Below, one piece after another: positions 51,245 to 60,302 of a stretch of 64,000 nucleotides of DNA. The position numbers and the translations under genes were made by a program. Under the pieces are notes generated by a model. That model was not told the origin of the DNA, searched no databases, and saw only the letters and a list, made by a program, of their open reading frames with translations. Each line of letters begins with the position of its first letter. Within the stretch, counting starts at the first letter, position 1. Origin of the DNA: an uncultured Clostridia bacterium (lineage in GTDB: Bacteria; Bacillota; Clostridia; TANB77; CAG-508); contig CAKPDR010000006.1 in assembly GCA_934149075.1 (NCBI GenBank), forward strand, positions 1-64,000, read 5' to 3'.

Positions 51245-51655
51245 ATGAAAAGATCAGCTATTAGAGAATTAACATTCAGATTAATATATAGTTTAGAAAT
51301 TCAAAAAGCAGAAGACTTAGAAGAACAAATTGAACTATATCTAGAATGTAATGAAGTAGAAGATGATGAAGCAAAAGAATACATAAAAGATGCAATAATT
51401 GGGATAAATAAAAATATTAATGAAATACAAGGGCTAATAGAAAAAAATCTAAAAGCTGATTGGAAAATTGACAGAATATCAAAAATAGATTTAAGTTTAT
51501 TAAAACTTGCTATATATGAAATAAAATATAAAAAAATACCATATAAAGTAGCAATAAACGAGGGTTTAGAATTAGCAAAAAAATATGGAGAAGAGACGTC
51601 TAAAAATTTCATAAATGGAATTTTAGCAAGTGTAGTTAAAGAATTAGACGATTAA
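51245..51655 (+). CDS. nusB: Transcription antitermination factor NusB
   Basis: Binds boxA RNA with S10 in rRNA antitermination, 136 aa, all-helical. Landmarks are the N-terminal [40 protein letters not shown], and [20 protein letters not shown] with FINGILASV at the end. GAGAGGAG lies about 10 nt before the ATG. The order nusB-xseA-xseB is typical of Bacillota. Confidence 0.96.
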   Translation: MKRSAIRELTFRLIYSLEIQKAEDLEEQIELYLECNEVEDDEAKEYIKDAIIGINKNINEIQGLIEKNLKADWKIDRISKIDLSLLKLAIYEIKYKKIPYKVAINEGLELAKKYGEETSKNFINGILASVVKELDD

Positions 51656-51670
51656 TAAGGAGATAAACTA

Positions 51671-52858
51671 ATGAAATGTAATGCAGTAACAGTAACACAA
51701 TTAAACAAATACTTAAAAGATAGATTTGATGAAGACGAAAATTTAGGTGCAATATTAGTTAAGGGAGAAATCTCCAATTTTAAAAACCATTACACAGGAC
51801 ATCTATATTTTACATTAAAGGACGAAAATTCGTTAATAAAATGTATTATGTTTAAAAGCTATGCCGAAAGGCTAGCTTTTAAGCCAAAAGATGGAATGAA
51901 AGTAATGGTTTTTGGCAGTGTATCTGTATTTGAGAGAGATGGAGTATATCAAATATATGTAAAAACAATGATGGAAGACGGAATGGGAGATTTACATGAA
52001 CAATTTGAACAATTGAAGGCCAAACTAGAAAAAGAAGGACTATTTGATGAAGTACATAAAAAGCCAATTCCATTATATCCAAAAGTAATAGGGGTATTAA
52101 CATCACAAACAGGAGCTGTAATAAGAGATATAATAAATGTATCAACAAGAAGAAATCCAAATGTATACATACGATTATTACCTGTACCGGTACAAGGTCC
52201 AGGAGCTGCAGAACAGATAGCAAAAAAAATCAAAATAATGAATGAAAAAAAGTTGGCGGATGTATTAATAATTGGTAGAGGTGGAGGGTCTCTTGAAGAC
52301 CTATGGCCATTTAATGAAGAAATTGTTGCAAGAGCGATATACGAATCAGAACTACCTGTAATTTCGGCAGTTGGACATGAAACAGATTTTACAATAGCAG
52401 ATTTTGTGGCAGATTTAAGAGCACCTACGCCATCAGCAGCTGCAGAATTGGCTGTGCCAGATGTGTATGAATTAAAACAAAAAATTAACAATTATCAAAA
52501 TAGATGTAGAATATCACTAAAAAAACAAGTTGAACTTATGAGATTAAGATATGAAAAATGTATTAAATCGAGAGTATTTACAGATCCATTGCGAAAGCAT
52601 CGTGATTTAAGTGTATTATTAGATTCTAATGTTCAAAGATTAGTAACAAAAATTAAGAACATTAAAAAAGATAATCAGACAGCATATATAGAATTAGTAA
52701 CGAAATTAGATGCATTAAGTCCATTAAAAACTTTAACAAGAGGATATACACTAACAGAAAAAGATGGCAAAATTATAAAAAGTGCGACAGAGCTACAACA
52801 AAATGATAAAGTAAAACTTAAATTTGTTGATGGAGAGAAAATAGCAGTAATTGAATAA
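51671..52858 (+). CDS. xseA: Exodeoxyribonuclease VII large subunit
   Basis: Catalytic subunit of exonuclease VII that degrades single-stranded DNA, 395 aa. The N-terminal OB fold (VTQLNKYLKDRF, LVKGEISNFKNHYTGHLYFT) is followed by the nuclease core with PKVIGVLTSQTGAVIRDI, IIGRGGGSLEDLWPFNEE, SAVGHETDFTIADFVADLRAPTPSAAAELAVP in pieces, then a coiled coil and the C-terminal LTRGYTLTEKDGK. AAGGAGA lies 8 nt before the ATG. A 12-bp TGTACCGGTACA inside the gene is coincidental, not a repeat copy. Confidence 0.96.
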   Translation: MKCNAVTVTQLNKYLKDRFDEDENLGAILVKGEISNFKNHYTGHLYFTLKDENSLIKCIMFKSYAERLAFKPKDGMKVMVFGSVSVFERDGVYQIYVKTMMEDGMGDLHEQFEQLKAKLEKEGLFDEVHKKPIPLYPKVIGVLTSQTGAVIRDIINVSTRRNPNVYIRLLPVPVQGPGAAEQIAKKIKIMNEKKLADVLIIGRGGGSLEDLWPFNEEIVARAIYESELPVISAVGHETDFTIADFVADLRAPTPSAAAELAVPDVYELKQKINNYQNRCRISLKKQVELMRLRYEKCIKSRVFTDPLRKHRDLSVLLDSNVQRLVTKIKNIKKDNQTAYIELVTKLDALSPLKTLTRGYTLTEKDGKIIKSATELQQNDKVKLKFVDGEKIAVIE

Positions 52859-52934
52859 GGTTTCAAATATTGAAGAAAAATATTTCAAGCTTTTCAAACC
52901 TGATTTGTGCCTTAGGAAAGGAATTAGATAAAAA

Positions 52935-53396
52935 ATGAAAAGGAAAACAGAACAAAAGATATTGACAATAATAATAGTGCTAGCATTAGTTGCATTAGCT
53001 GTGCTTGTTAGCTCAATAGTATATGAAGAAGAAATTAGAAAAAATAAAAATGCAGTTGAAAGTACTGCTATACCAACAATAGAGAATAAAGATACTAATG
53101 TAGAAGAAACACCAGAAAAAGAAGAGAATTTGCCACAAGAGCAAGAGCCTACAAAAGAAGAATATGTTGGAGAAGAAGAAAAAGAGGCAGAACAAGAAAA
53201 TGTAGCAAGTCAAGCACAAAGCAAAGATGAAAAAGCTATAGAATTAGCAAAAAAAGAATGGGGCGAAGATAATTCAGTAACATTTAATATTGAAGAAAAA
53301 GATGGAGATAAATATTATGTTGCTGTAAAAAAAGATGCAACAACAATTAAATGGTATGAGGTTGATACTGATAAGTGGACTATAAGCGAATATTAG
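52935..53396 (+). CDS. Membrane-anchored protein with acidic linker, 153 aa
   Basis: Unrecognised. A membrane helix spans residues 8-30 (ILTIIIVLALVALAVLVSSI). An acidic Glu/Pro/Gln-rich linker (about 35-90) follows. A small C-terminal domain (KAIELAKKEWGEDNSVTFNI, YYVAVKKDATTIKWYEVD) looks like a PepSY-type or similar extracytoplasmic fold, but weakly. AAAGGA is about 9 nt before the ATG. It is inserted between xseA and xseB, which are normally adjacent. Confidence 0.78.
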   Translation: MKRKTEQKILTIIIVLALVALAVLVSSIVYEEEIRKNKNAVESTAIPTIENKDTNVEETPEKEENLPQEQEPTKEEYVGEEEKEAEQENVASQAQSKDEKAIELAKKEWGEDNSVTFNIEEKDGDKYYVAVKKDATTIKWYEVDTDKWTISEY

Positions 53397-53414
53397 AAAA
53401 TGAGGTATAGAAAA

Positions 53415-53630
53415 ATGAATTTTGAAGAATCAATGAAAAAATTAGAAAAAATAGTAACAGAATTAGAAAATGGAAATTTGAATCTTGATGAATCTGTAAA
53501 AAAGTTTGAAGAAGGAATGAAAATGGCAAAACAATGTAACAATATTTTAGAGGAAACAGAAAAAAAGATAACAATTCTATTAGAAAATGATGGAGAATTA
53601 AAAGAAGGAAATTTTGATACAGATGAATAA
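53415..53630 (+). CDS. xseB: Exodeoxyribonuclease VII small subunit
   Basis: Helical hairpin subunit of exonuclease VII, 71 aa. The family pattern is clear: NFEESMKKLEKIVTELENGN, then LNLDESVKKFEEGMKMAKQC, ending in an acidic tail. I chose the ATG at 53415 because GAGGT lies 9 nt upstream. An in-frame ATG at 53400 overlaps that ribosome binding site. It is separated from xseA by one unrelated gene. Confidence 0.93.
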   Translation: MNFEESMKKLEKIVTELENGNLNLDESVKKFEEGMKMAKQCNNILEETEKKITILLENDGELKEGNFDTDE

Positions 53631-53646
53631 GGAAGGAAAATGAGCA

Positions 53647-54087
53647 ATGAATAGTTTACAAATGGCAATAACAAATAAATATTTGTATGTACCATTTTTA
53701 GTGTGGATATGTATACAGATTTTTAAAGTAATATATGATTTAGTAACAACAAAAAAATTTAATTTTAAAAGAATTTTAGGAGCAGGAGGAATGCCAAGTT
53801 CACATTCTGCAGTAGTTACATGTTTATCAACATTAGTAGGAAGAAGTGAAGGGACAGACAGTCCAATATTTGCAGTAGCATTAATCTTTGCGATGGTTGT
53901 TATGTATGATGCAGCGGGAGTAAGAAGAGCAGCAGGAAAACAAGCACATTTATTAAATAAAATTATTGAAACACCAGGACTTTCAGGAGTGGAAGTTCAA
54001 GAAAGATTAGTAGAAGTTTTAGGTCATACACCTTTACAAGTATTTGTTGGAGCAACTATAGGAATTGTTGTTGGGATGATTGCATAA
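53647..54087 (+). CDS. Divergent PAP2-family membrane protein (DUF212, YuiD-like)
   Basis: Integral membrane protein of 146 aa. The PAP2-like histidine motif GGMPSSHSAVVTCLSTLVG is near residue 56. YDAAGVRRAAGKQA near 90 is the hallmark of the divergent PAP2 (DUF212) group. About four membrane helices are visible, ending with VFVGATIGIVVGMIA. Lipid phosphatase activity is possible but not shown for this group. AAGGAAGGAA lies 8-9 nt before the start. Confidence 0.92.
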   Translation: MNSLQMAITNKYLYVPFLVWICIQIFKVIYDLVTTKKFNFKRILGAGGMPSSHSAVVTCLSTLVGRSEGTDSPIFAVALIFAMVVMYDAAGVRRAAGKQAHLLNKIIETPGLSGVEVQERLVEVLGHTPLQVFVGATIGIVVGMIA

Positions 54088-54134
54088 ATTTAAATTTTAA
54101 CTTAAGCTTTTTTAGAAAGGAATGAGATTTAACT

Positions 54135-55796
54135 ATGACAGATATTGAAATAGCAAGAAATACTGAACTAAAGAAGATTACTGAAATTGCAAAAGATTTG
54201 GATATAACAGAAGACGAAATAGAAATGTATGGAAAATATAAAGCAAAAATATCAAGAGAAGTAAATGAAAAATTACAAAATAAGCAAGATGGTAAACTAA
54301 TATTAGTAACTGCGATGAACCCAACACCATTAGGAGAAGGAAAAACAACAATATCAATTGCAATTGCTGATGGATTAAAAAAAATAGGAAAAAAATCAAT
54401 ATTAGCATTAAGAGAACCATCACTTGGACCTGTATTTGGTATAAAAGGAGGAGCAACAGGAGGAGGACATGCACAAATTGCACCAATGGAAGATATCAAT
54501 CTACACTTCACTGGAGATATACATGCAATAACTTCAGCAAATAACTTATTATCAGCAATGATAGATAATCATATATATCATGGAAATGAATTAGGAATAG
54601 AAAAAGTTGTATGGAAAAGATGTGTTGACTTAAATGATAGACAATTAAGAAAAATAAATACAGGACTATCAGGAGAAAGCAAAATTGTTCCAAGAGAAGA
54701 TGGATTTGATATATCAGTTGCTTCAGAAGTAATGGCAATATTATGTTTGGCAACAGATATCAATGATTTGAAAAAAAGATTAGGAAATATTCTTATTGGT
54801 TATAATAAAAAACAAGAACCAATTTATGCAAGAGACATAAAGGCAGAAGGAGCTATGGCTGTTTTATTAAAAGATGCAATAAAACCTAATTTGGTTCAAA
54901 CTTTAGAACATACACCTGCAATTTTACATGGTGGTCCATTTGCGAATATCGCACATGGATGTAATTCTATTATAGCAACGAAAATGGCAATGAAATTGGC
55001 TGATTATACAGTTACAGAAGCTGGTTTTGGTGCAGACTTAGGTGCAGAAAAATTTTTAGATATAAAATGTAGAGAAGCAAATCTAGTACCAAATGTAGTT
55101 GTATGTGTTGCTACAATAAAAGCATTAAAATATCATGGTGGAGTTTTAAAAGAAGATATGCAAAAAGAAAATATGAATTGTTTGGAAAAAGGAATGAACA
55201 ATTTATATAGACATATTGATAATTTAAGAGGAAAATTTGGATTAAATGTTATAGTTGCAATAAACAAATTTGGGACTGATACAGAAGAAGAACTAAATTT
55301 TGTTCAAAATGAATTAGCAAAAAGAGAAATACCTTCAAGTATTGTAGAAAGTTGGGCGAAAGGTGGAGAAGGTGCAACTGATATATCAAATCAAATTGTA
55401 GAAATTGCAGAAAAAGAAAATAGATTTGAATATATATATGATTTAAATGAAACAATAGTTGAAAAAATCAATAAAGTTGCAATGAAAATATATGGAGCCA
55501 AAGGAGTAATATATTCAGAAGATTCTGCAAAAAAGATTGAGAAAATTGAAGAAATGGGATATGGCAAATTACCTGTATGTATAGCTAAAACTCAATATTC
55601 ATTTTCAGATGATCCTAAAAATTTAGAATGTGAAGAACCATTTGAAATAAGTATTGGAAATGTGGAATTAAAAGCAGGAGCAGGATTTATTGTTGTATTA
55701 GCAGGAAAGATAACAACAATGCCAGGATTACCAAAAAATCCTGTAGCAGAAACTGTTGACATTAATGAAAATGGAGAAATCGTAGGGATTTTTTAA
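54135..55796 (+). CDS. fhs: Formate-tetrahydrofolate ligase
   Basis: Makes 10-formyl-THF from formate and ATP in one-carbon metabolism; it is part of the Wood-Ljungdahl pathway in acetogens. The 553-aa protein has the P-loop TPLGEGKTTISIAIADGL near residue 55, EPSLGPVFGIKGGATGGG near 95, NLHFTGDIHAI, and the C-terminal GEIVGIF. The length and motifs are full. AAAGGAATGAG lies upstream. No other C1 pathway genes are in the window, so acetogenesis cannot be judged. A new promoter and T-box follow. Confidence 0.98.
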   Translation: MTDIEIARNTELKKITEIAKDLDITEDEIEMYGKYKAKISREVNEKLQNKQDGKLILVTAMNPTPLGEGKTTISIAIADGLKKIGKKSILALREPSLGPVFGIKGGATGGGHAQIAPMEDINLHFTGDIHAITSANNLLSAMIDNHIYHGNELGIEKVVWKRCVDLNDRQLRKINTGLSGESKIVPREDGFDISVASEVMAILCLATDINDLKKRLGNILIGYNKKQEPIYARDIKAEGAMAVLLKDAIKPNLVQTLEHTPAILHGGPFANIAHGCNSIIATKMAMKLADYTVTEAGFGADLGAEKFLDIKCREANLVPNVVVCVATIKALKYHGGVLKEDMQKENMNCLEKGMNNLYRHIDNLRGKFGLNVIVAINKFGTDTEEELNFVQNELAKREIPSSIVESWAKGGEGATDISNQIVEIAEKENRFEYIYDLNETIVEKINKVAMKIYGAKGVIYSEDSAKKIEKIEEMGYGKLPVCIAKTQYSFSDDPKNLECEEPFEISIGNVELKAGAGFIVVLAGKITTMPGLPKNPVAETVDINENGEIVGIF

Positions 55797-55804
55797 CAAA
55801 AAAC

Positions 55805-55833
55805 TTGACATTTGAAATAATAGAGTGTAAAAT
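55805..55833 (+). promoter_or_regulatory. SigA promoter of the aspS T-box
   Basis: TTGACA (55805-55810), 17-bp spacer, TAAAAT (55828-55833), starting 8 bp after the fhs stop. Confidence 0.92.
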
Positions 55834-55839
55834 ATAAAA

Positions 55840-56065
55840 AATAAAAATTGCGTTAACACAATTCAAAGTGATTAGAAATTACAGAAAGAGAAAAAGGGTC
55901 ACCGGCTGAAAGCCCTTTATGGTCAACCTAATTAAGCGAAACAAATTGGAGCAATAATGAATTTAAAAATAAAAGTGGAAAATATATAAATTTTCAAGCT
56001 GGGTGGCACCGCGGATTAAGTTCGTCCCTGCATTAATAAATTACTATTAATGTAGGGGCTTTTTG
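55840..56065 (+). promoter_or_regulatory. T-box leader upstream of aspS
   Basis: tRNA-sensing riboswitch. The T-box sequence is TGGCACCGCGG (56004-56014). The terminator is a stem of CCCTGCATTAATA with TATTAATGTAGGG and a T-run (56026-56065). Stem I shows AGAAAGAG-type elements and an apical GGGTCACCGGCTGAAAGCCC. The specifier internal loop lies between GATTAG/CTAATT and CAATT/AATTG. Its 3 prime side reads AAGCGAAACA. By analogy to glyQS the triplet just before the basal stem and its purine is AAC (Asn), overlapping GAA (Glu). No GAC or GAU (Asp) triplet is available there. Confidence 0.95.
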
Positions 56066-56103
56066 TATACCTACATTAATAAAATGAAAGGAAAGATGTG
56101 GAT

Positions 56104-57852
56104 ATGAATGAATACAGAACACATAACTGTAATGAAATTAGTTTAGAAGATGTAGGCAAAGAAGTAAGAATAGCAGGATGGGTAGAGACAATAAGAGATT
56201 TTGGGGGATTAGTATTTTTAGATATTAGAGATATGTATGGTGTAACACAAGTAGTAACATCAGGAAAAACAGAAGATGTAGATTTCGCATCACATATTCC
56301 GATTGAATCAACAGTAACAGTATTTGGAAAAGTTCGTAAACGTGATGAAGAAACAATTAATACAAAAATAAAAACAGGACTTGTAGAAATCCGTATAGAA
56401 GAAATCAAAATTTTAGGAAAAAGAACTAAAAATTTACCATTTGAAGTAAACGAAAATCAAGAAGTTCGTGAAGACTTAAGACTTCAATATAGATTTTTAG
56501 ATTTAAGAAGTGAGAAATTAAAAAATAATTTAAAATTAAGAGCTAGTGTAATACAATTTTTAAGAAGTCAAATGATAGAACAAGGCTTTTTAGAAGTACA
56601 AACACCAATACTAACAAGTTCATCACCAGAAGGCGCAAGAGATTATTTAGTACCAAGTCGTTTACATCCAGGAATGTTTTATGCATTGCCACAAGCACCA
56701 CAACAATTCAAACAATTACTTATGGTGTCTGGTATAGATAAATATTTCCAAATAGCACCATGTTTTAGAGATGAAGATGCAAGGGCAGATAGAGCACCTG
56801 GCGAATTTTATCAATTAGATATGGAAATGAGTTTTGCAACACAAGAAGACGTTTTCAATGTAATTGAGCCAGTAATATATAATACATTCAAAAAATTCTC
56901 AGACAAAGAAATATCTTCAGCACCATTTAGAAGAATAACATATAAAGATGCAATGTTAAAATATGGTTCAGATAAACCTGATTTAAGAAATCCATTATTT
57001 ATAATTGATTTATCAGAATTCTTTAATAAATGCACATTTAAACCATTTATAAATAGAACAGTTAGAGCAATAAAAGTAAGTGGACATATGTCAAAAGGAT
57101 TCCATGAAAAAATGTTAAGCTATGCAATGTCAATAGGAATGGGAGGACTTGGATATCTAGAAGTTCAAGAAGACTTGAGTTTTAAAGGTCCAATAGATAA
57201 ATTTATTCCAACTGAATTAAAAAAAGAATTGTTAGAAATTGCAGATTTACAAAAAGATGATACTATATTCTTTATAGCAGATAATGAAAAAAGAGCAACA
57301 GAATTAGCAGGTCAAATAAGAACGGAACTTGCAAAAAGATTAGATTTGATTGATGATAGCAAATTTGAATTTTGTTGGATAGTTGATTTTCCAATGTTTG
57401 AAATTGATGAACACGATAAAATCCAATTTAGCCATAATCCATTTTCAATGCCACAAGGAGGATTAGACTCATTAGAAAATCAAAATCCATTAGATATTGT
57501 AGCATATCAATATGATTTGGTATGCAATGGTATAGAATTATCTTCAGGAGCTGTAAGAAATCATGATATAAATATTATGGTAAAAGCATTTGAAATGGCA
57601 GGATATACTGAAGATGAAGTAAAAACAAAATTCGGAGCATTATATACAGCATTTCAATTTGGAGCTCCACCACATGCAGGTATTGCACCAGGAGTTGATA
57701 GAATGCTAATGCTATTAACAGGTGCTGATAGTATTAAAGAAGTCATTGCGTTTCCTCTAAATAGCAAGGCACAGGATTTAATGATGGGTGCACCAAGTAA
57801 TGTAAATAAAAATCAACTTAGAGAGGTTCATATAAAATTAGATATTAAATAG
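56104..57852 (+). CDS. aspS: Aspartyl-tRNA synthetase, bacterial type
   Basis: Class II synthetase of 582 aa. Landmarks are the anticodon-binding OB fold (VRIAGWVETIRDFGGLVFLD), motif 1 (FLEVQTPILTSSSPEGARDY), motif 2 (FRDEDARADRAPGEFYQLDME), the bacterial GAD insertion (about 290-420), and motif 3 (GAPPHAGIAPGVDRMLMLL). I chose the ATG at 56104, 8-9 nt after AAAGGAAAG. GTG at 56098 would be too close. The T-box specifier suggests this enzyme is non-discriminating and makes Asp-tRNA-Asn for transamidation, but no gatCAB or asnS gene is present here to confirm it. Confidence 0.97.
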   Translation: MNEYRTHNCNEISLEDVGKEVRIAGWVETIRDFGGLVFLDIRDMYGVTQVVTSGKTEDVDFASHIPIESTVTVFGKVRKRDEETINTKIKTGLVEIRIEEIKILGKRTKNLPFEVNENQEVREDLRLQYRFLDLRSEKLKNNLKLRASVIQFLRSQMIEQGFLEVQTPILTSSSPEGARDYLVPSRLHPGMFYALPQAPQQFKQLLMVSGIDKYFQIAPCFRDEDARADRAPGEFYQLDMEMSFATQEDVFNVIEPVIYNTFKKFSDKEISSAPFRRITYKDAMLKYGSDKPDLRNPLFIIDLSEFFNKCTFKPFINRTVRAIKVSGHMSKGFHEKMLSYAMSIGMGGLGYLEVQEDLSFKGPIDKFIPTELKKELLEIADLQKDDTIFFIADNEKRATELAGQIRTELAKRLDLIDDSKFEFCWIVDFPMFEIDEHDKIQFSHNPFSMPQGGLDSLENQNPLDIVAYQYDLVCNGIELSSGAVRNHDINIMVKAFEMAGYTEDEVKTKFGALYTAFQFGAPPHAGIAPGVDRMLMLLTGADSIKEVIAFPLNSKAQDLMMGAPSNVNKNQLREVHIKLDIK

Positions 57853-57948
57853 TTATATTTTAATGGTTTGTATTAATATAAAGAAAGAATAATAATCTCT
57901 AACTTAGAAATAATAATAAAAATTATATTTTGTAAGTTGGAGGTTTTT

Positions 57949-58881
57949 ATGTATAATTTTAGAACAGATTTAGCACTAGAAAGAAAAGACATATATCAAA
58001 AGGCAAATAATTTAAAACAAATTGATGGAGTTGAAAGTACAGAAGAAAAGATAAATGAAAAATTAAAAGTTACAAGAGTAGAAATTACTAATAAAAATGG
58101 AGAAAAGGCAATTGGCAAACCGATTGGAAACTATGTCACAATTGATATGAAAAATTTAAAATTAGCAGAAGATGAAGACATTCAAAAGGCTTCAGAAGTA
58201 GTTGCTAATGAATTAAAAAAAATAATAGAACTTCATACAGATAAGCATGGAGATATATTAGTTGTAGGATTAGGAAATATATATGTTACACCAGATGCAC
58301 TTGGACCTAAAGTAATAAATGAAATTGATGTTACAAGACATATAATAAAATATTTACCACAATTTGTAGATGATAATACAAGACCTGTTAGTGCAATTTC
58401 ACCAGGTGTTTTAGGAACAACAGGAATTGAAACTATAGAAATATTAAAAGGAATAGTAGATAATATTCATCCAAAGTTGTTGATTGCTATTGATGCACTA
58501 GCTTCAAGAAGTATTGAAAGAATAAGTAGCACCATACAAATATCAGATACAGGAATTGTACCAGGTGCAGGCGTTGGTAATACAAGGCAAGAAATAAGCC
58601 AAAAAACTTTAAATATCCCTGTTGTTTCAATTGGCATTCCTACTGTTGTTGAACTTGCAACTCTTGTTTCAGATGGAATTGATATTTTTATTGATAGATT
58701 GCAAGATAAGGCTGAGTCAAATGAATATTTGAATAGATTACAGCAAAATGATAAATATGAAGAGGTTAAAGAGGCTTTGAATGTTGGAGATTACAATATG
58801 ATTGTTACTCCTAAGGAGATTGATGATTTGATTGAAAATATGAAAGATATTGTTGCTAGAGGAATTAATTTTGCTGTGTAA
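57949..58881 (+). CDS. gpr: GPR endopeptidase (spore germination protease)
   Basis: Atypical aspartic protease that degrades small acid-soluble spore proteins during germination, 310 aa. The N-terminal FRTDLALERKD is the family start that resembles the SASP cleavage site. VVGLGNIYVTPDALGPKV, SAISPGVLGTTGIET, LLIAIDALASRS with the catalytic Asp, and GVGNTRQEIS follow. TGGAGG lies about 6 nt before the ATG at 57949. The propeptide before FRTDLA is only three residues long, as in some Clostridia. It proves a sporulation heritage. Promoter elements for forespore sigma factors were not resolved. Confidence 0.96.
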   Translation: MYNFRTDLALERKDIYQKANNLKQIDGVESTEEKINEKLKVTRVEITNKNGEKAIGKPIGNYVTIDMKNLKLAEDEDIQKASEVVANELKKIIELHTDKHGDILVVGLGNIYVTPDALGPKVINEIDVTRHIIKYLPQFVDDNTRPVSAISPGVLGTTGIETIEILKGIVDNIHPKLLIAIDALASRSIERISSTIQISDTGIVPGAGVGNTRQEISQKTLNIPVVSIGIPTVVELATLVSDGIDIFIDRLQDKAESNEYLNRLQQNDKYEEVKEALNVGDYNMIVTPKEIDDLIENMKDIVARGINFAV

Positions 58882-58969
58882 ATAGCATATTTGTTTTTTG
58901 TGGAAAAAATTAATTAATAAATAATTAATAAAAAATATATAGTAAAAATAAAACTATAATGATATAATT

Positions 58970-58993
58970 AGACTGTACTGAAAAGTATGGTCT
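58970..58993 (+). promoter_or_regulatory. GAAA-capped hairpin in the DUF4116 leader
   Basis: AGACTGTACT pairs with AGTATGGTCT (two wobbles) closed by a GAAA tetraloop, just after TATAAT-like boxes at 58955-58968. It would be the 5 prime end of the 59068 transcript and could stabilise it. Confidence 0.55.
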
Positions 58994-59067
58994 ATAATTT
59001 TGGAAAAATGACAAATAATCATAATAAAGACAAATAATTTTAGAAAATAAAGAAGGGAGGGAGAAAA

Positions 59068-59589
59068 ATGCCAGAAAGAATAGAAGTAACAAAAATGAAA
59101 CAAAACTCAAATAACAGAGAATATGTAATAGAAAATGTAAAAAAAGAAGGTGCATTATTGGAATTTGCAAGTGAAGAATTAAGAGATGATAAAGAGGTTG
59201 TATTAGATGCAATACACAACAATCCAGAAGCATTAGAATTTGCAAGTGATAGATTAAAAGGAGATAGAGAAGTAGTATATGAATCTGTTAGTAAAGTGGG
59301 TTGGACATATTGCTATGTAAAAGAAAATTTATTAGAAGACAAAGAATTATTAATGGCAGGACTAAAGATATCAGGGCAAATTTTATATTTTGCAGCACAA
59401 GATATGAGAGATGACAAAGAAATTGTAATGCAAGCGGTAAAGAATAAGCCAATTATAATAAAATATGCAAGTAATCGCCTAAGAGAAGATAAAGATGTTG
59501 GTATGGCTGCAATGAAAGTAAGTCCAAAATGTTATGAATTTTTAGGACCAAAATTAAAAAAAGATGAAGAGATATTAGCAATGCATTAA
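59068..59589 (+). CDS. DUF4116 repeat protein
   Basis: Soluble helical-repeat protein of 173 aa. Four units of about 33 residues can be aligned, each around a phrase such as LEFASEELRDDKEVVLDAI, LEFASDRLKGDREVVYESV, LYFAAQDMRDDKEIVMQAV and IKYASNRLREDKDVGMAAM. This is the DUF4116 pattern of LRR-variant-like alpha hairpins, common in protists and scattered in bacteria. No function is known. GGGAGGG lies about 8 nt before the ATG. A TGTACC palindrome follows 3 bp after the stop. Confidence 0.9.
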   Translation: MPERIEVTKMKQNSNNREYVIENVKKEGALLEFASEELRDDKEVVLDAIHNNPEALEFASDRLKGDREVVYESVSKVGWTYCYVKENLLEDKELLMAGLKISGQILYFAAQDMRDDKEIVMQAVKNKPIIIKYASNRLREDKDVGMAAMKVSPKCYEFLGPKLKKDEEILAMH

Positions 59590-59592
59590 AAA

Positions 59593-59623
59593 GGGAAAAA
59601 ATGTACCGGGTACAAAATTTTCT
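59593..59623. repeat. TGTACC palindrome, copy 5
   Basis: GGGAAAAAA, TGTACCGGGTACA, AAATTTTCT. The right arm has decayed from TTTCCC. Confidence 0.85.
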
Positions 59624-59646
59624 ATCATAGAAAGGGGAAAATGTAT

Positions 59647-60276
59647 ATGAAAATTTTAAAAAAAATTAATAAAGGATTGATATTAACTATAATAGTAGTA
59701 GCTGTATTGGTAATTTATTTAACAAATCTAGAAAAACAAAGAGAATCTGACAAGACAGATATAAAAAAGGCTTGTGAAGATTTTATTGCTCTTACAGATG
59801 AATATGTGGTTTTACCAGAAAATATGCAAACATATACTGGAGAAATATCAAAAGAAAACAGAGAGAAAATAGAAACACAATTGAAAGACATATTAAGCAC
59901 ACAAATGGTAGATAATGATAAAGCTATAGAAATTCAGTATAAATATTTGATTGATAAATTACAAAGTGGATATCAAACAGAGGGTGAGGTAAAAACAAAA
60001 AACAAAAGGACAATAACTAAAATATCAAGCTATGAATTTGATGGAAACCAGGTTACAGTTGAGCTAAACACATCATTAGATACAACATACAAATATATTG
60101 ATAAATATACAAGAGATAAAAAGGAAAGAAAAGACACAAATACATATTCTGGTGATGAAATTATTTTGAAGAAAGTTGATGGAAAATGGAAAGTAGTATA
60201 TTCACATCTACAATTCGAAGTAGGAAACAATTACTATAATACATATGAGTCAGAATTAAATCCATTAGTAATGTAA
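59647..60276 (+). CDS. Membrane-anchored hypothetical protein, 209 aa
   Basis: Unrecognised. One N-terminal helix (LILTIIVVAVLVIYLTNLE) anchors a soluble extracytoplasmic domain that starts with a Lys/Glu helix (KQRESDKTDIKKACEDFIAL). A cystatin- or NTF2-like beta region (YEFDGNQVTVELNTSLDTTY, GKWKVVYSHLQFEVGN) ends the protein. I chose ATG 59647, 9 nt from AAAGGGG; ATG 59641 is only 3 nt away. It precedes an ABC exporter by 26 bp and is likely in the same operon. Confidence 0.8.
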   Translation: MKILKKINKGLILTIIVVAVLVIYLTNLEKQRESDKTDIKKACEDFIALTDEYVVLPENMQTYTGEISKENREKIETQLKDILSTQMVDNDKAIEIQYKYLIDKLQSGYQTEGEVKTKNKRTITKISSYEFDGNQVTVELNTSLDTTYKYIDKYTRDKKERKDTNTYSGDEIILKKVDGKWKVVYSHLQFEVGNNYYNTYESELNPLVM

Positions 60277-60302
60277 AAAAATAGTCAAAAGGGGGAAAAA
60301 GA

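Noticed and set aside
52193..52206. TGTACCGGTACA inside xseA, similar to the TGTACC palindromes
   Set aside because: It lacks the central odd base and the GGGAAA/TTTCCC arms, and encodes the conserved LPVPVQGPG of XseA.
51949..52491. A 180-codon open frame on the - strand inside xseA
   Set aside because: Shadow of the xseA nuclease core; no start signals.
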